This document shows positions 6,396 through 7,925 of a stretch of 7,925 bases of DNA, piece after piece. The DNA comes from Cyclobacteriaceae bacterium (GTDB lineage Bacteria > Bacteroidota > Bacteroidia > Cytophagales > Cyclobacteriaceae). The translations under genes and the position numbers were made by a program. Where the stretch lies: positions 1 through 7,925 of the forward strand of contig JAIENH010000114.1 of NCBI GenBank assembly GCA_019751475.1, given 5' to 3'. The notes below the pieces were generated by a model. It saw only the letters and a list, made by a program, of their open reading frames with translations. It was not told the origin of the DNA and made no database searches. Numbering within the stretch: the stretch's first letter is position 1; the number at the start of each line of letters is the position of its first letter.

Positions 6396-6632
6396 ATGAA
6401 TAATTCCGTTAAAGACAGGATTCACGAATTAGTTGATTCCATTCACGATGAAAAGACACTTAATCAGGTGATGGAGGATGTGACATTCTATTCCTCAAAG
6501 AAAGAAGTACTGGATAGCCTTAGTGTAGATCAATTGAGTGAATTGGAGGTAGCCATTTCGGAGGCAGACAATGACCAAGTGATTAATTGGACGGATTTCA
6601 AGAAGGAGCTCAATGAATGGAAAAAGAGATAG
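6396..6632 (+). CDS. Putative antitoxin of a RelE/ParE-type toxin-antitoxin pair
   Basis: A 78-residue acidic, mostly helical protein directly upstream of and overlapping a RelE/ParE-like toxin. The N-terminal part (VKDRIHELVDSIHDEKTLNQ) predicts amphipathic helices. The C-terminal part (SVDQLSELEVAISEADNDQV, then NWTDFKKELNEWKKR) matches the common Bacteroidota antitoxin layout of a 'LS..Q..EL..AI.EAD.G.V' segment followed by a helix that wraps the toxin. I infer toxin neutralisation and probable autoregulation from this layout and the position. An in-frame ATG at 6366 would add MLILLRSGNI, but the start at 6396 is preferred: AGGA at 6386-6389 gives good spacing, and the added residues are unlike antitoxin N-termini. 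The last 16 bases overlap the toxin gene, which implies translational coupling. Confidence 0.75.
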   Translation: MNNSVKDRIHELVDSIHDEKTLNQVMEDVTFYSSKKEVLDSLSVDQLSELEVAISEADNDQVINWTDFKKELNEWKKR

Positions 6633-6913
6633 TAGTTACGAAGCGATTTCGGAATCACACTCATCGTGTCTATCAATATCTCGTCAAAAATTTTTCATCA
6701 AAGACTGCTTTTCTTTTCTTAGAAAAGATTGAAGAGCGAATAGGACTTATCGCAAAATACCCGTCAATTGGAAGGCAATCAAACAAGAAAGTTGATATCA
6801 AAAGTATTCAACTAATTCCGCATAATCTCATTTTTTATAGAGTCAAAAAAAGCCGCATTGAGATTTTGTGCCTTTTTGATACACGGCAAAATCCCCGGAA
6901 AAAACCGTATTGA
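6617..6913 (+). CDS. RelE/ParE superfamily toxin
   Basis: A 98-residue basic protein with the RelE/ParE fold pattern. An N-terminal strand (KEIVVTKRF) is followed by two helices (residues 13-47, including FLEKIEERIGLIAKYPSIGR). Then come beta strands (SIQLIPHNLIFYRVKKSRI) and the very typical end EILCLFDTRQNPRKKPY, close to the LFDTRQNP motif of Bacteroidota ParE/RelE toxins. Members either cut mRNA on the ribosome (RelE) or poison gyrase (ParE). The sequence does not decide between them, although helix content and the C-terminal motif lean to the ParE-like branch. The full fold is present with no frameshift, so it is likely intact. Its ATG overlaps the antitoxin gene by 16 bases. The stop lies 47 bases before the arsR operator, with no terminator between. 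Confidence 0.85.
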   Translation: MEKEIVVTKRFRNHTHRVYQYLVKNFSSKTAFLFLEKIEERIGLIAKYPSIGRQSNKKVDIKSIQLIPHNLIFYRVKKSRIEILCLFDTRQNPRKKPY

Positions 6914-6943
6914 ACTGTTCAGGATTAAAAAATTCAAAAATCC

Positions 6944-6976
6944 TTTGCAAAGATTGAAACATTAATCGTAATATTA
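6944..6976 (+). promoter_or_regulatory. Probable arsR promoter overlapping the operator
   Basis: TTTG at 6944-6947 could be the -33 element. TAATATTA at 6969-6976, 21 bases further on, is a partial match to TAnnTTTG and lies inside the palindrome. Repressor binding there would block polymerase directly. The -7 match is imperfect, so the exact start point is uncertain. Confidence 0.4.
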
Positions 6977-6984
6977 CGATTAAT
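6961..6984. promoter_or_regulatory. ArsR operator 1 (24-bp perfect palindrome)
   Basis: Two 12-base arms, ATTAATCGTAAT and ATTACGATTAAT, form a perfect inverted repeat with no spacer, 5 bases before the arsR ATG. This length and placement are typical of ArsR/SmtB operators. The 16-base core ATCGTAATATTACGAT (6965-6980) recurs with one change at 7338-7353, which strongly supports it as the repressor site. Confidence 0.85.
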
Positions 6985-6989
6985 AGCGT

Positions 6990-7316
6990 ATGGGACTTAC
7001 CAAGACCGAAGAATTTACCAAAACGCAGAACGAGGTGGCCGCGCTGGCGAAAGCCCTGGGGCACCCCGCGCGCATCGCTATCTTGCAGCACTTGATTAAA
7101 ACCAAGTCGTGCGTGTGTGGCGACATTGTAGATGAATTACCCTTGTCACAGTCAACCGTGTCGCAGCATTTGAGTGAATTGAAAAAAGCAGGTTGGATAA
7201 AGGGAAACATCGAAGGCCCGAGCGTGTGTTACTGCATTGATGAAAAATCGTGGAGCAAGGCCAAGAAAACGCTGGTTGATTTACTGGAGAGCTACGAAGG
7301 CACTGATTGCTGCTGA
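6990..7316 (+). CDS. arsR: ArsR/SmtB-family arsenic-responsive repressor
   Basis: A 108-residue winged-helix repressor of typical ArsR length. ALAKALGHPARIAILQHL (18-35) is the family's hallmark first helices. PLSQSTVSQHLSELKKAGWI (51-70) is the recognition helix-turn-helix, followed by the wing GNIEGPSVCYCID. C41-V-C43, just before the HTH, corresponds to the CVC of the E. coli ArsR arsenite site, but the third cysteine of ELCVCDLC is replaced (G44-D45). C80, C82 and the terminal pair C107-C108 might complete the As(III) site. It probably dissociates from DNA on binding arsenite, releasing itself and arsM. The perfect palindrome at 6961-6984 and its copy downstream agree with this. ATG at 6990 is the only sensible start. 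Arsenic as the inducer is inferred from the cysteines and the adjacent arsM. Confidence 0.9.
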   Translation: MGLTKTEEFTKTQNEVAALAKALGHPARIAILQHLIKTKSCVCGDIVDELPLSQSTVSQHLSELKKAGWIKGNIEGPSVCYCIDEKSWSKAKKTLVDLLESYEGTDCC

Positions 7317-7337
7317 ACTATTTTTTTGACCAAACTC

Positions 7338-7353
7338 ATCGCAATATTACGAT
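7338..7353. promoter_or_regulatory. ArsR operator 2 in the arsR-arsM interval
   Basis: ATCGCAATATTACGAT matches the core of operator 1 at 15 of 16 positions and lies 22 bases after the arsR stop. TTG at 7326-7328 just upstream may belong to a second promoter, but no clear -7 element was found. It suggests that arsM can be repressed by ArsR independently of readthrough from arsR. Confidence 0.7.
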
Positions 7354-7369
7354 AGAAACAAGAGCAAGC

Positions 7370-7393
7370 CCTCCTTCACTGAAGTTTCGGAGG
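7370..7393 (+). other. Possible leader hairpin including a GGAGG sequence before arsM
   Basis: CCTC (7370-7373) can pair with GAGG (7390-7393) around an inner stem CTTC-ACT-GAAG (7374-7384). The outer stem would cover most of GGAGG at 7389-7393, a Shine-Dalgarno-like site 12 bases before the ATG at 7406. The stems are short, so the effect is uncertain. Confidence 0.25.
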
Positions 7394-7438
7394 ATAAATA
7401 AGCAAATGGCAACTAGAAAACACTTAAAACAAAATATT

Positions 7439-7925
7439 ATGCAAACGAACGAAGAACTTAAGCAACTGGTAAAAGAAAAGTATGGCCAGATTGCCGAGCA
7501 AAGCAAAACAGAAAATGAATCGAGTTGCTGCGGGGCAACATGCGGCTGCTCTACCGTAGACTATACGGTGATGGCGGATGATTACACCAAGCTTGATGGC
7601 TATATGGCAGATGCTGATTTAGGCTTGGGCTGTGGATTGCCCACTGAATTTGCACAAATCAAAGAGGGTGATACGGTTGTTGATTTGGGCTCAGGTGCCG
7701 GCAACGATGCGTTTGTAGCACGCTCGATTGTAGGTGAAAAAGGAAAAGTAATCGGCATCGACTTTACCGACAAAATGATTGAGAAGGCGCGCTCGAATGC
7801 GAAGAAGTTAAATTTCACAAATGTGGAATTCCGTCAAGGTGATATTGAGAATATGCCGTTGGCCGGAAATACGGCTGATGTGGTGGTGAGCAATTGCGTG
7901 CTGAATCTTGTGCCCGACAAGAAAC
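7439..7925 (+). CDS. arsM: Arsenite methyltransferase, N-terminal part (3' end outside window)
   Basis: The frame is open to the right edge and gives the first 162 residues. ArsM transfers methyl groups from S-adenosylmethionine to As(III) in the cytoplasm and forms methylated, often volatile arsenicals. DLGSGAGND (82-90) is SAM motif I, followed by VIGIDFTDKMIEKAR (104-118), QGDIENMPL (133-141) and VVVSNCVLNLVPDKK (148-162). C65 in GLGCG and C153 in SNCVLNL correspond to two of the arsenite-binding cysteines of characterised ArsM; the third would lie beyond the window. A Cys-rich segment CCGATCGC (30-37) precedes the domain. The start at 7439 (MQTNEELKQLVKEKYGQIAE) matches the usual N-terminus of Bacteroidota ArsM. 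ATG at 7406, in frame and adding MATRKHLKQNI, is possible because GGAGG lies upstream of it. The gene sits 122 bases after arsR and probably shares its control. Confidence 0.88.
   Translation, partial: MQTNEELKQLVKEKYGQIAEQSKTENESSCCGATCGCSTVDYTVMADDYTKLDGYMADADLGLGCGLPTEFAQIKEGDTVVDLGSGAGNDAFVARSIVGEKGKVIGIDFTDKMIEKARSNAKKLNFTNVEFRQGDIENMPLAGNTADVVVSNCVLNLVPDKK

Noticed and set aside
6843..7210. Minus-strand open frames across the toxin end and arsR
   Set aside because: They overlap the toxin 3' end, the operator palindrome and arsR and show no protein-like features.
7600..7818. Minus-strand open frame of 72 codons
   Set aside because: It lies opposite the arsM coding frame, which has clear SAM-binding motifs and runs to the window edge.

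Overview
The window looks like chromosomal DNA from a member of the Bacteroidota, probably the Cytophagales or a relative (inference from gene content). It has a TonB-dependent receptor C-terminus with a terminal Phe, several lipoproteins with cysteine signal peptides, AT-rich starts that mostly lack strong Shine-Dalgarno sequences, and several matches to the Bacteroidota promoter element TAnnTTTG.

Layout, left to right. (1) 1-2530: the 3' end of a TonB-dependent receptor gene, then a 638-residue lipoprotein with an Ig-like region and a predicted beta-helix, ended by a strong bidirectional terminator. (2) 2531-2724: a short intergenic region with three GGCTTTAGCC-type palindromes that resemble REP elements. 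(3) 2725-3972: an unrecognised lipoprotein gene converging on an unrecognised secreted coiled-coil protein gene. (4) 4020-5748: two co-directional housekeeping-type genes, a TIGR01777/SDR39U1-type epimerase and a LOG-family nucleotide phosphoribohydrolase. (5) 5758-6147: a small cysteine-rich lipoprotein on the minus strand. (6) 6396-6913: an overlapping antitoxin/toxin pair of the RelE/ParE type. (7) 6961-7925: an arsenic-response unit with an ArsR-type repressor, two matching palindromic operators and the first 162 codons of an arsenite methyltransferase (arsM) that runs off the right edge.

How the genes may work together. The receptor and the beta-helix lipoprotein are probably an outer-membrane pair. 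ArsR probably represses both itself and arsM through the two copies of the same palindrome, so arsenite would release both. The toxin-antitoxin pair sits directly upstream of the ars unit in AT-rich DNA and may be an acquired insertion. The other genes show no clear common pathway. No tRNA, rRNA, CRISPR array or complete insertion sequence was seen. No gene-free stretch exceeds 300 bases; the longest are 2472-2724 and 6148-6395, and both are described below. I did not find a clearly new multi-gene system. The least explained items are the receptor/beta-helix pair, the REP-like palindromes and the three unrecognised exported proteins.
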